A stretch of DNA of 64,000 bases. Source: Leucobacter sp. G161 (GTDB lineage: Bacteria > Actinomycetota > Actinomycetes > Actinomycetales > Microbacteriaceae). This document shows positions 1-8,732 of this stretch, piece after piece (within the stretch, counting starts at the first letter, position 1; each line of letters begins with the position of its first letter). The notes beneath the pieces are model-generated. The model made no database searches, was not told the origin of the DNA, and was given only the letters and a program-made list of their open reading frames with translations. Both the position numbers and the translations under genes were made by a program. The stretch covers positions 1 through 64,000 of the forward strand of contig NZ_LOHP01000047.1 in NCBI RefSeq assembly GCF_001482305.1. The letters are read 5' to 3'.

Positions 1-1117
1 GTAGCTCCGCGATCGCTGCCGCCCAGGTGTCGGGGTCGTCTCCTGACACGAGCACGCCGGTCTCGCCGTCGATGACGGCCTCTCGCAGCCCGCCCACGGC
101 GCGAGCGATCACGGGGACACCGCTGGCCGCCGCTTCGAGAGCAACGAGGCCAAACGTCTCGGTCTGCGAGGGAACGAGCACGAGGCTCGCACGGCGGATC
201 CGCTTCGCGAGTTCGGGGCGAGGCAGCGCGCCGTCGAACGCGGTCGTCCCGAGCACCCCCAGTCGAGCAGCCTGGTCGTGCAGGCCACGCGCGTAGTCGT
301 CGCCGTCCGGTGGTGACGCACCGATAATGCGCAGGCTCGGACGTTCCGCAGCTGGGATCGCTGCGACCGCGGCGATAGCGAGGTCGAATGCTTTGAGCGG
401 GTGCAGCCGGCCAACCGTCAACACCTCCGCGAGGCCCCCGTCGCGCAGCCACTCGGCGCGCTCCCGACACTCGTCCTGCGAGCACGGCCGGAAGAGCTCC
501 GCGTCGACGCCGAGCGGGACGACGAGCACTCGTGCGGGGTCGCCGCCGAGATCCGCAACGATCTCGCGTCGCTCGGCCTCGCTCACCGCCACCAGCAGAT
601 CCGCTTCGCGCGCAAGCCACCGCTCCCCCGGCAGCCGGCCAGGAGATTCGGGCCGCTCCCCCGGCTGTGCCGAAGCCTCGGCGACCGCGATCGAGTGGAA
701 GCTCTGTACGAGCGGCACCCCGGCCCGCCGTGCGACGGGCAGCGCGGCGATCCCAGAAAACCAGTGCTCTGCGTGCAACAGGTCAACCGGCGCATGCGCG
801 AGCACCCCGGCGAGCGCGGTCTCGAACGCGGGAAGCACCGACTCGTGGTCGCCCTTCGCGAGCAGCCGTGCCGGGCCTGCGTCGAGGTGGATGACGGTGA
901 GGCCGGGTGCGAGCTCAACAACCTCGGCGGCCGTCTCGTCCGCCCGCCGTGTGAAGATTCGCACCGTGTGCCCAGCGCGGGCGAGCGCATGCGCCTGCGC
1001 CCGCACGACCACGTTCATGCCACCGGCGTCCTTCGTACCCGGCACGTCGAGCGGCGAGGTGTGGAGCATGACGAAGCCAATGCGCAGTCGCTGCGTTTCC
1101 CCGATAACACCCATCAT
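1..1117 (-). CDS. Glycosyltransferase family 4, MshA-like (3' end outside window)
   Basis: The reverse strand reads as an open frame from two adjacent ATG codons (1117, 1114) to the window edge, about 372 codons. It begins with a GT-B N-terminal strand followed by GTKDAGGMNVVVRAQAHAL, which resembles the GGMN loop of MshA-type enzymes. The C-terminal donor-binding part has ETFGLVALEAAASGVPVIA and GGLREAVIDGETGVLV, typical of GT4. MshA makes the first mycothiol intermediate from UDP-GlcNAc and inositol phosphate, but other GT4 enzymes share these motifs, so the substrate is not settled. Its start lies 13 bp downstream of the ocd-like stop with only a weak AGGGGA upstream, so it may have its own promoter. 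Confidence 0.8.
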   Translation of the reverse strand, partial: MMGVIGETQRLRIGFVMLHTSPLDVPGTKDAGGMNVVVRAQAHALARAGHTVRIFTRRADETAAEVVELAPGLTVIHLDAGPARLLAKGDHESVLPAFETALAGVLAHAPVDLLHAEHWFSGIAALPVARRAGVPLVQSFHSIAVAEASAQPGERPESPGRLPGERWLAREADLLVAVSEAERREIVADLGGDPARVLVVPLGVDAELFRPCSQDECRERAEWLRDGGLAEVLTVGRLHPLKAFDLAIAAVAAIPAAERPSLRIIGASPPDGDDYARGLHDQAARLGVLGTTAFDGALPRPELAKRIRRASLVLVPSQTETFGLVALEAAASGVPVIARAVGGLREAVIDGETGVLVSGDDPDTWAAAIAEL

Positions 1118-1130
1118 ACGAGCGTATCCC

Positions 1131-2060
1131 CTAGTTCGGCGGGGTGAGTCCCGACGCGACCGCGAGATCCTGCCAGGACATGCCCGTGCCCTTGAAGACG
1201 TTCGGGCGCTGCGGGTCGCGCGCGATGTCGCCGCGCACGAGCGCGGCGAGGCCCTGCAGCGCATCCATGTCGAGATTGCCCTCGGCAGCAGCCATGATGA
1301 CGTCGCCGGCCTCCCGCAGCGCGGTCTCATGGTCTTCGACGACGACAAGCGACCGCCCCATGAGGTCGCCTGGCAGCTCGCGCCGGTCGGCCTCGTGAGA
1401 GCCCATTGCCGCGACGCACGCGCCGTCCTTGATGAGTGTGCCGTCGAACACCGGATCCTGCGCAGACGTCGCGCAGAGCACGATGTCTGCGTCCGCAACA
1501 TCGCCAGGTACGCCCAGGGTCGCGGTGATGCCGAGCTCCGCGAGCTGCGCAATCGCGGGCGCGGTGCGCTCCGGGTTGCGTCCGACGAGCCGAATGTCGG
1601 TGAGGTCGCGAATCTTGGTGAACGCAACCACGTGGTCGACGGCCTGCGGGCCGCTGCCGAATACGACAAGCCGGGTCGCCTCGGGAGCCGCGAGCCTGTC
1701 AACAGCGACCGCGGTCGTCGCGGGCGTGCGGATCACGGTGAGCGCCGATCCGTCGACGAGCAGCTGCGGGGTCAGTGTCGCAGCATCCATGAGCAGGTAG
1801 AGCGCCTGGATACGCGGCAGCCCCTGTGCCGGGTTGTCCGGCGACACCGATGCAATCTTCACGCCCACCGACTGGCCCAGGCTTGACGGCATGAGCAGCA
1901 GATGTCCTGCCCCCGCGTCGACCGACTGTCGTGCCGGGTCATCGGCAGGGTTGAACCCCTCAAGCAGTGCGCGCTCGATGAGCCCGCGCGCGGTGTCGGG
2001 GTTGATCTGCGCGCGCACCTCGGCGGCGGAGAGGAACGGGAGTCCGGTCGGGGCAATCAT
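1131..2060 (-). CDS. Ornithine cyclodeaminase / mu-crystallin family protein
   Basis: This 309-residue protein has the family layout: an N-terminal dimerisation part (LSAAEVRAQI), the conserved segment VGVKIASVSPDNP near residue 66, then a Rossmann NAD-binding core (VVFGSGPQAVDHVVAF, about 132-147). Family members include ornithine cyclodeaminase, alanine dehydrogenase and delta1-pyrroline-2-carboxylate or ketimine reductases; sequence alone does not separate them. It is the third gene of brnQ-dadA-ocd, 16 bp after the dadA-like stop. Next to an amino-acid importer and a D-amino-acid-dehydrogenase-like enzyme, a ketimine or pyrroline-2-carboxylate reductase role is plausible; this is inference. 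Confidence 0.85.
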   Translation of the reverse strand: MIAPTGLPFLSAAEVRAQINPDTARGLIERALLEGFNPADDPARQSVDAGAGHLLLMPSSLGQSVGVKIASVSPDNPAQGLPRIQALYLLMDAATLTPQLLVDGSALTVIRTPATTAVAVDRLAAPEATRLVVFGSGPQAVDHVVAFTKIRDLTDIRLVGRNPERTAPAIAQLAELGITATLGVPGDVADADIVLCATSAQDPVFDGTLIKDGACVAAMGSHEADRRELPGDLMGRSLVVVEDHETALREAGDVIMAAAEGNLDMDALQGLAALVRGDIARDPQRPNVFKGTGMSWQDLAVASGLTPPN

Positions 2061-2076
2061 GAGGGTTTCCTTCGTG

Positions 2077-3318
2077 TTAGAACCGGTCGGCGGAGATGCC
2101 GCGGAGCTGCTCCGGGCGTGCCACGCCGGTCGCCAGCTCAGCGATGAGCTTGCCCGTCGTCGGGGCGAGGCTGATCCCGAGCATAACGTGCCCGGTCGCG
2201 ACGAGCACGTTGGGGTGCTTCGAGAGCGGGCCGATAATTGGCACCCCGTCCGGGGTCATCGGCCGCAGCCCGGTCCAGGGCTCGGGCGCCCGTTCCAGGT
2301 CGGGCCAGCCCTCGAAGTACGAGTTCACGCCAGTGAGGATCCCGCCGGCGCGGCGCGGTTTGATCGACTCGTCGAGCCCGCCGAAGCCCATGGTGCCCGC
2401 GAGACGGACCCGGTCGTTGAGCGGTGTGATCGCGACCTTCGCCTCCGCGAGATACATCGGCTTCGTCGGCCCGCCAGCCACGATCGGAAAATCGTAGCCG
2501 TAGCCCTTGCCAGACTGCAGCGGGATGCGTGCGCCGATGCCGCGCAGCACCTCGTTACTCCAAGCGCCGGCCGCGACAACGATCTTGTCGGCGCGCAGCG
2601 TCTCCGCCCCGACGCGCACGGTGACCTCGCCACCCGCGCCCTGCTCGAGTGCTGCGGCGGTGCCGAGGCGGATCTCGACGCCGAGCTTGCGGCAGGCGTC
2701 CGCGAGCCCGTGCACGAACGAGCCGGGGTCGACCGAGCGATCCCCGCGTGACTCGATGCCGGCGACAACGTTGTCCGAGAGCTCCGGCAGATGCCCGCGC
2801 AGATCCTGCTCGGTCATGTGCCGCCACGAGAACCCGGGCAGCTTCCCGTCGAGCAGCTCGAGCTCACGGACCCGGCCGTCGACGTGGCTCGCGTCGGTGA
2901 AGAGCATCGCGAGCGGCTCCTGGTGCTGCTCAAACTCGACGCCCTCGGCGGCGAGCTCGTCAAAGTCGGACAGCGCGGTCGCGCTGAGCCCGGCGAGCAC
3001 CGCCGACCCCTCGCGGAACTTCGCGTCCGTGCAGCTCCGCAGCATGCGCAGCATGAAGCCGATGAAGCTCGGCTTCAGCGACGGCGTGACGTACAGCGGG
3101 CTGTCCGGCTGCACCATCCACCTCATCGCCTGCAGCATCATGCCCGGGGCGGGCACGGGCGTCGACATGCTCGGAATGAGCCAGCCGGCGTTGTGCCCCG
3201 ACGCCTTCGCCGCGAGCGGGGCCTCGTCAATGACGGTGACCTCACAACCCGACTTCCGGAGGTAATAGGCGGAGGCGAGGCCGACAGCGCCGGCCCCGAT
3301 CACGATCACGCGGGTCAT
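2077..3318 (-). CDS. FAD-dependent D-amino-acid dehydrogenase-like oxidoreductase (DadA family)
   Basis: The 413-residue protein starts with an ADP-binding fold, VIVIGAGAVGLASAYYLR (residues 4-21), followed by the family motif KASGHNAGWLIPS. A DAO-type body follows, with the C-terminal GLRPMTPDGVPIIG and ATGHVMLGISLAPTTG that contact flavin. DadA-type enzymes oxidise D-amino acids to imino acids and pass electrons to the respiratory chain. Proline, hydroxyproline and other substrates occur in the family, so none is assigned. The ATG overlaps the brnQ stop by 4 bp (ATGA), which implies translational coupling. Confidence 0.85.
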   Translation of the reverse strand: MTRVIVIGAGAVGLASAYYLRKSGCEVTVIDEAPLAAKASGHNAGWLIPSMSTPVPAPGMMLQAMRWMVQPDSPLYVTPSLKPSFIGFMLRMLRSCTDAKFREGSAVLAGLSATALSDFDELAAEGVEFEQHQEPLAMLFTDASHVDGRVRELELLDGKLPGFSWRHMTEQDLRGHLPELSDNVVAGIESRGDRSVDPGSFVHGLADACRKLGVEIRLGTAAALEQGAGGEVTVRVGAETLRADKIVVAAGAWSNEVLRGIGARIPLQSGKGYGYDFPIVAGGPTKPMYLAEAKVAITPLNDRVRLAGTMGFGGLDESIKPRRAGGILTGVNSYFEGWPDLERAPEPWTGLRPMTPDGVPIIGPLSKHPNVLVATGHVMLGISLAPTTGKLIAELATGVARPEQLRGISADRF

Positions 3319-4724
3319 TCGGTGGGTACGCCTTTCGCTACGGGGTGCGCAGAAACGGAGTCTTCGTCAATGACGGAGATGTGTGCGGTGCGGTCAATTG
3401 CGGGCTCGCCCTTCGCGCGGCCAATGAGGTAGCCGATGACGCCGCCGAGAATTGCCGGCAGGATCCAGCCGCCGTTATCGGCGAACATCGGCAGCCAAGC
3501 AAAGGCGGCGTTGAGCTCGTCGACGAGGAAGCCCGCGGCCTTGACCGCGTCGAGGATTGCGATCGCGCCAGCACCGATCGTGGCTCCGATGTACACGGCC
3601 CTGCGGCCGCCGAAGAAGCGGTCGAAGAGTGCGAGCACGATGAGGGTCATGCCCAGCGGATACAGCAGGAACAGGATCGGCAGCGCGGCCGAGAGCACCG
3701 CCTGCAGACCGAAGTTCGCGAACACGAGGCCGGCAGCCGCGTGGATCCACACCCAGGTCTTATACGACACCTTCGGGAAGCGCTTCGCGAAGAAGTCGGC
3801 GACCGCGGTGAGGCAGGCGACGAGCGTCGTGATGCCGGTGAGGAAGATCACGAGGCCGATCATCAGCACACCCGGGTAGCCGAGCAGGGTGCGCGCGGCT
3901 TCCGAAATGACGGTGCCGCCGTTGTCGGGGCGGCCGATCGAGTCGACGCTCGATCCGCCGATCCACGCGAGCGAAATGTGCAGCAGCGCGAGGCCAATGA
4001 TCGTGATGATGCCGGCCTTGAGGAACGTCATCGAGATGCCCTTGCGGCTCGAAATGCCCTGGCCGCGGATCGACTGGATGAAGACGCCGGCGAACACGAG
4101 GGCTGCGAGCGCATCCATCGTGAGGTATCCCTCGGTGAAGCCCTTGATGAAGGCACCGTCGCGGTACGGGTCGACTGCGTCGTGCAGCTCACCCATCGGC
4201 GTAACAATCGACTTCACGACGATCACGATGAGCAGCACCGAGAAGATCGGGGTAATCACCTTGCCAACGCGGTCGACAAGCTTCGACGGGGTGAGCGACA
4301 GGTAGACGCCAAGCAGCGTGAAGATCACGGAGAAGATGAGCAGCGCCCACGGGCCCTGCGTCAGCCCCTCGCCGAGGATCGGCTTCACCGAGATTTCGTA
4401 GACCACTGAGGTGGTGCGCGGGTTCACGTACAGCGGCCCGAGCGCGAGGAACAGCAGTAGGCAGAAGATGAACGAGAACGCGGGGTGCACGCGCGATGCG
4501 AGCTGCTCGACGGTGCCGCCCGCCATGGTGAGCGCGATGATCGCGAGCAGCACGAGGCCGACGCCGGTCACGAGGAATCCCGTCATCGGGATCCACATCT
4601 CGTTGCCGGCGGCCTGTCCGACCATCGGGGCGAAGATCGTATTGCCTGCGCCGAGGAACATCGCAAAGAGCAGCAGCCCCAGCGCGAGCATCTGGAACGG
4701 TGAAAGCTTCTTGTCGCCGGTCAT
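3315..4724 (-). CDS. brnQ: Branched-chain amino acid:cation symporter, LIVCS family
   Basis: The 469-residue membrane protein begins MTGDKKLSPFQMLALGLLLF and has the BrnQ signature AMFLGAGNTIFAP near residue 20, then about 12 hydrophobic helices, the usual size for this family. Members import Leu, Ile and Val with Na+ or H+. The frame stays open upstream to 5258, into the divergent pucR gene, but that extension is low-complexity shadow sequence, so the ATG at 4724 is chosen. This ATG has no good Shine-Dalgarno of its own; its ATG overlaps the stop of a short upstream reading frame that does. First gene of the brnQ-dadA-ocd operon. Confidence 0.9.
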   Translation of the reverse strand: MTGDKKLSPFQMLALGLLLFAMFLGAGNTIFAPMVGQAAGNEMWIPMTGFLVTGVGLVLLAIIALTMAGGTVEQLASRVHPAFSFIFCLLLFLALGPLYVNPRTTSVVYEISVKPILGEGLTQGPWALLIFSVIFTLLGVYLSLTPSKLVDRVGKVITPIFSVLLIVIVVKSIVTPMGELHDAVDPYRDGAFIKGFTEGYLTMDALAALVFAGVFIQSIRGQGISSRKGISMTFLKAGIITIIGLALLHISLAWIGGSSVDSIGRPDNGGTVISEAARTLLGYPGVLMIGLVIFLTGITTLVACLTAVADFFAKRFPKVSYKTWVWIHAAAGLVFANFGLQAVLSAALPILFLLYPLGMTLIVLALFDRFFGGRRAVYIGATIGAGAIAILDAVKAAGFLVDELNAAFAWLPMFADNGGWILPAILGGVIGYLIGRAKGEPAIDRTAHISVIDEDSVSAHPVAKGVPTE

Positions 4725-4780
4725 CGCTGGCAGCCGTTCGCCAGGCACGTGATGTGCGGCGTGAAAGTCGTGAGTTGCAC
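4721..4780 (-). CDS. Short upstream ORF / leader peptide of brnQ
   Basis: A GTG at 4780 follows directly after a strong Shine-Dalgarno (AAGGAGGAGACC) and opens a 19-codon frame reading VQLTTFTPHITCLANGCQR. Its TGA overlaps the brnQ ATG (ATGA, 4721-4724). The spacing and overlap suggest that ribosomes loading on the leader deliver translation to brnQ, and that leader translation could regulate it. There is no obvious run of Leu, Ile or Val codons, so classic attenuation is not shown. Alternatively the GTG is fortuitous and the SD works at a distance. No protein function is claimed. Confidence 0.5.
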   Translation of the reverse strand: MQLTTFTPHITCLANGCQR

Positions 4781-4794
4781 GGTCTCCTCCTTGA

Positions 4795-4892
4795 GGTGGC
4801 AAAAATAGGTGCGGGGCGCGAGCGCTCCCGCACGTCGGCTTAATCAAAGCACGTTCAGCCCAGCCCGCGCACCGTGCAAGGTGGCAAATATT
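4795..4892. promoter_or_regulatory. Repeated GGTGGCAAA sites between brnQ and pucR
   Basis: The block GGTGGCAAAAATA (4795-4807) recurs as GGTGGCAAATATT (4880-4892). The two lie 85 bp apart in the same orientation in the divergent intergenic region, one near each gene. This arrangement fits a regulator, probably the PucR-type protein encoded alongside, binding both sides of the shared control region. Binding is inferred. Confidence 0.4.
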
Positions 4893-4904
4893 TGCGCCTA
4901 TCAT
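4884..4904 (+). promoter_or_regulatory. Likely leaderless promoter of pucR with a palindromic operator
   Basis: A perfect 12-bp palindrome, GCAAATATTTGC (4884-4895), sits just before a -10-like TATCAT (4899-4904). The hexamer ends 7 bp before the ATG at 4912 and there is no Shine-Dalgarno. That spacing is typical of leaderless transcripts in actinobacteria. A palindrome in the promoter spacer would suit autoregulation. Confidence 0.45.
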
Positions 4905-4911
4905 TATCACT

Positions 4912-6624
4912 ATGCACGAACCCTTCGATCGCATTGGCCCGCTCGCTGCCGAACCCCGAACCGCGGTGGGGCTCGAGGAGCTCGTCGCCGCGCTCGATTC
5001 CGCGGTACGCGAGGTCGTGCTGCCCCGCCCGGGCGCGAACCCGAGTATCGGCACAGTCGCACTCATCGAACCCTCAGACCTCACCCCGCAACCCTGGGCC
5101 GCACCGCACGCAGACCTCGTGCTCTTCGTCGGCGTCGACGCTGACCTCGTTGAGCGGTGGCTCACCGCGCACACGCAGTACCGTTCGCCCGAACGGCCCC
5201 TCGCGCTCATGCTCAGGGAAGACACCGATTCCGAGGCCATCAGGGCCGCGGCGGGCAAGGCCCAGATCGCGCTCGTCGTCGTCGATCAGCTCGCACGTTG
5301 GGACGTGCTGCTGGCTGCCATGTCGCGCCGCCTCGACCGCGCGCAGCTCCGCGCAGCGGCCACCATCGGCGCCGGCGCCAGCTCGACATTTAGCGACCTC
5401 TCGGAGCTCGCATCGGTGATCGCCGAGGGCGCAGGCGGCATGGTGACCATCGAGCGGCCAGACTCGAGCGTGCTCGCGTATTCCCCCTCTGACGGCACCG
5501 CCGACGACCTCCGCATTCGCGCGATCCTCGGCCGCGAGGCGCCGGCGGACTCCATGCGGTTGCTCAATGAGTGGGGCGTGATGCGCACGATCCAGACCTC
5601 GCGCGAGGTGGTCTCGGTGCCAGCGCATGCCGCGCTCGGCATGCGCCCCAGGCTCGTCACCGGGATTCACTCGCCCTCGGGGAAATTCATCGGCTCGATT
5701 TGGCTGCAGGAGGGAGCGCACGGGTTCAGTAGCGACGCGGCGACGATCGTCCGCGGTGGCGCGGGCGCTGCCGCGCGCGTGCTTACCAGGGACGCGGACG
5801 CGCCCTCCGCCGCTGAGATGATGCTGCAGCGCGTCTTCGGGGAACACGGTGGCGTCGACGCGGGCACCGCGGCCGCGTTCCTCGAACTCCCGGACTTCGG
5901 CGACGCAGCAGTTATCGCCGTCACCCCGTCCCGCACCGACGACCGAGCGGGCCAGGAGGCAATGGCCGAGATTGCGCGCATGCTCCGACTCCACGTCGGT
6001 GCGTTCGCGCCCCAGGCCCGCTTCGTACTCATGGGGTCGCGGGCGTACGCCCTCCTCCCCCAGCTCCAACACCCGCACCGCCTCGAGGAGTGGGCGGAGC
6101 AGCTTGTGACGCGATTCGATCCACACCCGAAGCTCGCTGGCACCCCGCTCCACCTCGCGCTCGTCGCCCCGGTCGAGGGCTTCGAGCAGGTCGCGGGGGC
6201 GCGGGCCGAGGCCGACCGCGTCCTCGACGCCACGCGCGACAGCGACACCCGGGTGACGTCGTTCCGCGCATCGCGGACCTCCGTGCTCCTGCGGGAGGCC
6301 GTGCACCTACTCAGCGAGCGGCCTGAGCTCGTCGATCCGCGCATCGCGACACTCGCAGACTACGACCGCCGCTTCGACGCCGACCTCCTCATGACGCTCG
6401 ACACCTACATCGACGCCGGCTGCAACGCGCGGGAGGCTGCGCGTCTCCTCGACGTGCACCCGAATACGCTGAGATACCGGGTGAGCCGAGCGCAGGAACT
6501 CACCGGCTTCGACCTCGCACGGTCCGAGGACCGGCTCCTCGTCGCGCTGCAGCTCGCGATGCGCAGCCGCCTGACCTCATCTGTTCGGGCACGGGGAGCC
6601 GCCGTTATGGAGCCACCACTGTGA
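4912..6624 (+). CDS. PucR-family transcriptional regulator
   Basis: The 570-residue regulator has an N-terminal sensor region, a middle GGDEF-like/PucR domain (about 300-430), and a C-terminal PucR helix-turn-helix. The last contains [16 protein letters not shown] followed by [20 protein letters not shown] (about 495-530), the family hallmark. Members usually activate nearby catabolic or transport genes. It is divergent from brnQ-dadA-ocd, so amino-acid use is the likely target rather than purines; this is inference from position. Its 3' end overlaps the convergent vapC-like gene by 20 bp. Confidence 0.88.
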   Translation: MHEPFDRIGPLAAEPRTAVGLEELVAALDSAVREVVLPRPGANPSIGTVALIEPSDLTPQPWAAPHADLVLFVGVDADLVERWLTAHTQYRSPERPLALMLREDTDSEAIRAAAGKAQIALVVVDQLARWDVLLAAMSRRLDRAQLRAAATIGAGASSTFSDLSELASVIAEGAGGMVTIERPDSSVLAYSPSDGTADDLRIRAILGREAPADSMRLLNEWGVMRTIQTSREVVSVPAHAALGMRPRLVTGIHSPSGKFIGSIWLQEGAHGFSSDAATIVRGGAGAAARVLTRDADAPSAAEMMLQRVFGEHGGVDAGTAAAFLELPDFGDAAVIAVTPSRTDDRAGQEAMAEIARMLRLHVGAFAPQARFVLMGSRAYALLPQLQHPHRLEEWAEQLVTRFDPHPKLAGTPLHLALVAPVEGFEQVAGARAEADRVLDATRDSDTRVTSFRASRTSVLLREAVHLLSERPELVDPRIATLADYDRRFDADLLMTLDTYIDAGCNAREAARLLDVHPNTLRYRVSRAQELTGFDLARSEDRLLVALQLAMRSRLTSSVRARGAAVMEPPL

Positions 6625-7045
6625 GCTCGACATCGGGCCAAGCAACGCTCGCTGAGAGCCACCGCGCCGCTGCCGACATCTGTGTATCGTAGGTAACAAT
6701 CGTGTGCGCCGCCATGCCGATAGCCAGCCCTAAGTGCAGGGCATCCAGAGACTTGACATGGCACCCAATCAACTGGGCACGCCGGACAACGCGATCGTCG
6801 ATAGTCGCGACCCGGGGAACACCGTCCCAGAGCTCTGCGACCGCGGATCGCAGCTGGGCCGCTAGTTGCCTATTGCCGCTGAGGTGTTCGCGGACCGCAA
6901 TGCGTTCACATTCGAGCGCGTTGAGATTGCTGAGAACGATACGGTCCCACATGGAGTGGGTGTCGAAGTACTCACTGATCCGCTGGCTTGAGTCATGGTT
7001 CGAATCTAGGAGCCGTACGAGCGCGGACGTGTCGACGTAGATCAT
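6605..7045 (-). CDS. PIN-domain ribonuclease toxin, VapC-like
   Basis: The 146-residue protein starts [14 protein letters not shown], the usual PIN-domain opening. The acidic residues expected for metal-dependent RNA cleavage are present: Asp5, a Glu around 45-47, Asp101 in KSLDALHL, and Asp120 in TYDTQM. VapC toxins cleave tRNA or rRNA until neutralised by the cognate antitoxin. The ATG overlaps the upstream stop as TGATG, the usual coupling in antitoxin-toxin pairs. Its RNA target cannot be told from sequence. Confidence 0.87.
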   Translation of the reverse strand: MIYVDTSALVRLLDSNHDSSQRISEYFDTHSMWDRIVLSNLNALECERIAVREHLSGNRQLAAQLRSAVAELWDGVPRVATIDDRVVRRAQLIGCHVKSLDALHLGLAIGMAAHTIVTYDTQMSAAARWLSASVAWPDVELTVVAP

Positions 7046-7350
7046 CAGTAGGTTTCGGCCTCCCGTGTCTCACGCAGCACCTCGGCGGGCCTCCCGCCCA
7101 TGGGTCTCCGTGCGGCTGCGAACCGCTCGCGGGCCGTTCGCGACTGTGCAGCGACTTCCTCCTCTGCCTGCAGAAGTGCGAGCAACTCACGCGCGGCTTC
7201 GACGTTGGCGGGGACGATGTAACTCTGGATTCTCCCGGATTTGCCGAACGTCACTGGCGTGACAAGAACACCATCACGTGACGCACGTAAGATCTGCCCC
7301 GAACGTTGGTGTACTTCGCGGGCTGAGACAGGTTTCGCCATGTGTTGCAT
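7045..7350 (-). CDS. Antitoxin of the VapC-like toxin (Phd/YefM-like N-terminus)
   Basis: This is about 101 residues from the ATG at 7350, which is preceded by GGAGG with about 5 bp spacing; ATGs at 7365 and 7341 are weaker choices. The N-terminal KPVSAREVHQRSGQILRASR resembles Phd/YefM-type DNA-binding antitoxins. The charged helical C-terminus (AELLALLQAEEEVAAQSRT region) would wrap the toxin. It precedes and overlaps the PIN gene. Family assignment is moderate; the antitoxin role rests mainly on context. Confidence 0.72.
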   Translation of the reverse strand: MQHMAKPVSAREVHQRSGQILRASRDGVLVTPVTFGKSGRIQSYIVPANVEAARELLALLQAEEEVAAQSRTARERFAAARRPMGGRPAEVLRETREAETY

Positions 7351-7454
7351 TCGAACCTCCGGCATGTTGTCCTGACGATTTTACCATCGAGAGGTTGAAC
7401 GCGTGGGGCCGTCTACACACTCGGGAGGCGGTCGTCAGGAGCGCTCACCACAGC

Positions 7455-8732
7455 TCAGCCGTCACCGAGCAGGTCGAACAGCTTCAGCGCAAGCGAGATC
7501 TCCATCCCGTTCACAGGCTCTCCGCCGCGCTCCTGCTCGAACCGGGCAACCCGCTGCCTGACGGTGTTGCGGTGCAGCCCGAGCACCTCGGCGGTCTTCG
7601 AGGAGTTCTCCCCCGTCGCGTAGAACGTGGCGAGCGTCTCGCGCAGGGCGGCGTGCTGCTCGCCGCTGGCCGCAACGGGGCCGAGGATCTCGTGCGTCCA
7701 GGTGATCGCGCTCTTCGGGTCGTGCATGAGCAGCGACAGGAACCCGACGTCGGGGTCGCTGAACGCGACGAGCTGCGATTCGCGGAAGCGCTGCGCGCCG
7801 AGCGCCACGAGCCGAGCTTTCGTTGCCTGTTCGTGGCTGCGCCGAAAGCCGGCGACACCGTGCGCCGGCACACCAATGGCGACGCGAATGTTGTTCGCCT
7901 CCTCCGATTCGGCAAGCTTCGCTACCCGCGCGAGCGTCTCGGCGGAGAGGTCAAGCGTCGGGGTCGCGACCCACGCCCACGCCGTCATCCGGTCGGCCGC
8001 GGTGATGAGCGGGGGCTTCGGGGAGCCGAGAATCGCGGCGATTCGGCGAAGCAGCTGGTCGATCTGGCGCTGCTCGTCGGTATCGGAGGTGTCGAACTCG
8101 AGCCACGCGATGAGGGCGACGTGGTGCTGCTCGAGGGAGTACTTCGTGCGGGATTCGAAGCCCGCCGCAGAGATCGGCTCACCGCGCAGCGTCTTGAGCA
8201 CGGCGGCGGCGTTCGTGACCGCTCGCGCCGTCCACCACTTCGCCTGCTCGGCGACATACACGTCGGTGACGTACTGGAGCATCCAGTCGATGTAGTTGTG
8301 GATGACGTCCGTGATCCACCGCACGAGGTTCATCTGCTGGTCTTTGTCTTCGAGCCCGAGGCCGTCGACGACGTCGATCCCGCGCCGGACGACAAGCGAT
8401 TGTCCGAGGTAGTAGGCCCGCGTGAGCGAGCCGAGCTGCACGTCTTGCTGCGCGAGGCGCATCGCGTACTCGACGGCGGCCGTGCTCGGCTGCACCGATT
8501 CGATCGCTATGTCGTTCGTCAGGATGTGGCCGATGGTCCACACGTTTCCGTCGACGCTGGCGCGCAACATCTGGATCATCTGCGCATCCTTGTCGAGCCC
8601 CGACACCCGCTCCGACAGCAGGTCGGTCATCTCCTCGACAATCTGCGGGGTCATCTCTTGGATGATGTGCCCGACCCGCACGATGAGCTCGCGCATCTCG
8701 CGGTCGTGCTCGGCGCTCTCCGGCCTGCTCAT
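7455..8732 (-). CDS. PucR-type helix-turn-helix regulator of cassette 1
   Basis: From the ATG at 8732 this is a 425-residue protein. The N-terminal part (MRELIVRVGHIIQEMTPQIV onward) looks like a helical sensor domain. The C-terminus has SSKTAEVLGLHRNTVRQRVA (about 385-405), the PucR-type HTH. The frame extends to 8852, but ATG 8732 overlaps the FAD-oxidoreductase stop (ATGA) and is the clear start. It is closely related to the regulator at 54215-55480. Lying last in the operon, it probably autoregulates the cassette. The inducer is unknown. Confidence 0.85.
   Translation of the reverse strand: MSRPESAEHDREMRELIVRVGHIIQEMTPQIVEEMTDLLSERVSGLDKDAQMIQMLRASVDGNVWTIGHILTNDIAIESVQPSTAAVEYAMRLAQQDVQLGSLTRAYYLGQSLVVRRGIDVVDGLGLEDKDQQMNLVRWITDVIHNYIDWMLQYVTDVYVAEQAKWWTARAVTNAAAVLKTLRGEPISAAGFESRTKYSLEQHHVALIAWLEFDTSDTDEQRQIDQLLRRIAAILGSPKPPLITAADRMTAWAWVATPTLDLSAETLARVAKLAESEEANNIRVAIGVPAHGVAGFRRSHEQATKARLVALGAQRFRESQLVAFSDPDVGFLSLLMHDPKSAITWTHEILGPVAASGEQHAALRETLATFYATGENSSKTAEVLGLHRNTVRQRVARFEQERGGEPVNGMEISLALKLFDLLGDG

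Noticed and set aside
327-1886. 519-codon plus-strand frame across the glycosyltransferase and ocd-like genes
   Set aside because: It is antisense to two well-supported genes, with Arg/Ser-rich composition typical of GC-rich shadow frames.
3315-5258. 647-codon version of BrnQ starting inside pucR
   Set aside because: The first 178 residues are antisense shadow of pucR and lack any BrnQ similarity; the real start is ATG 4724.
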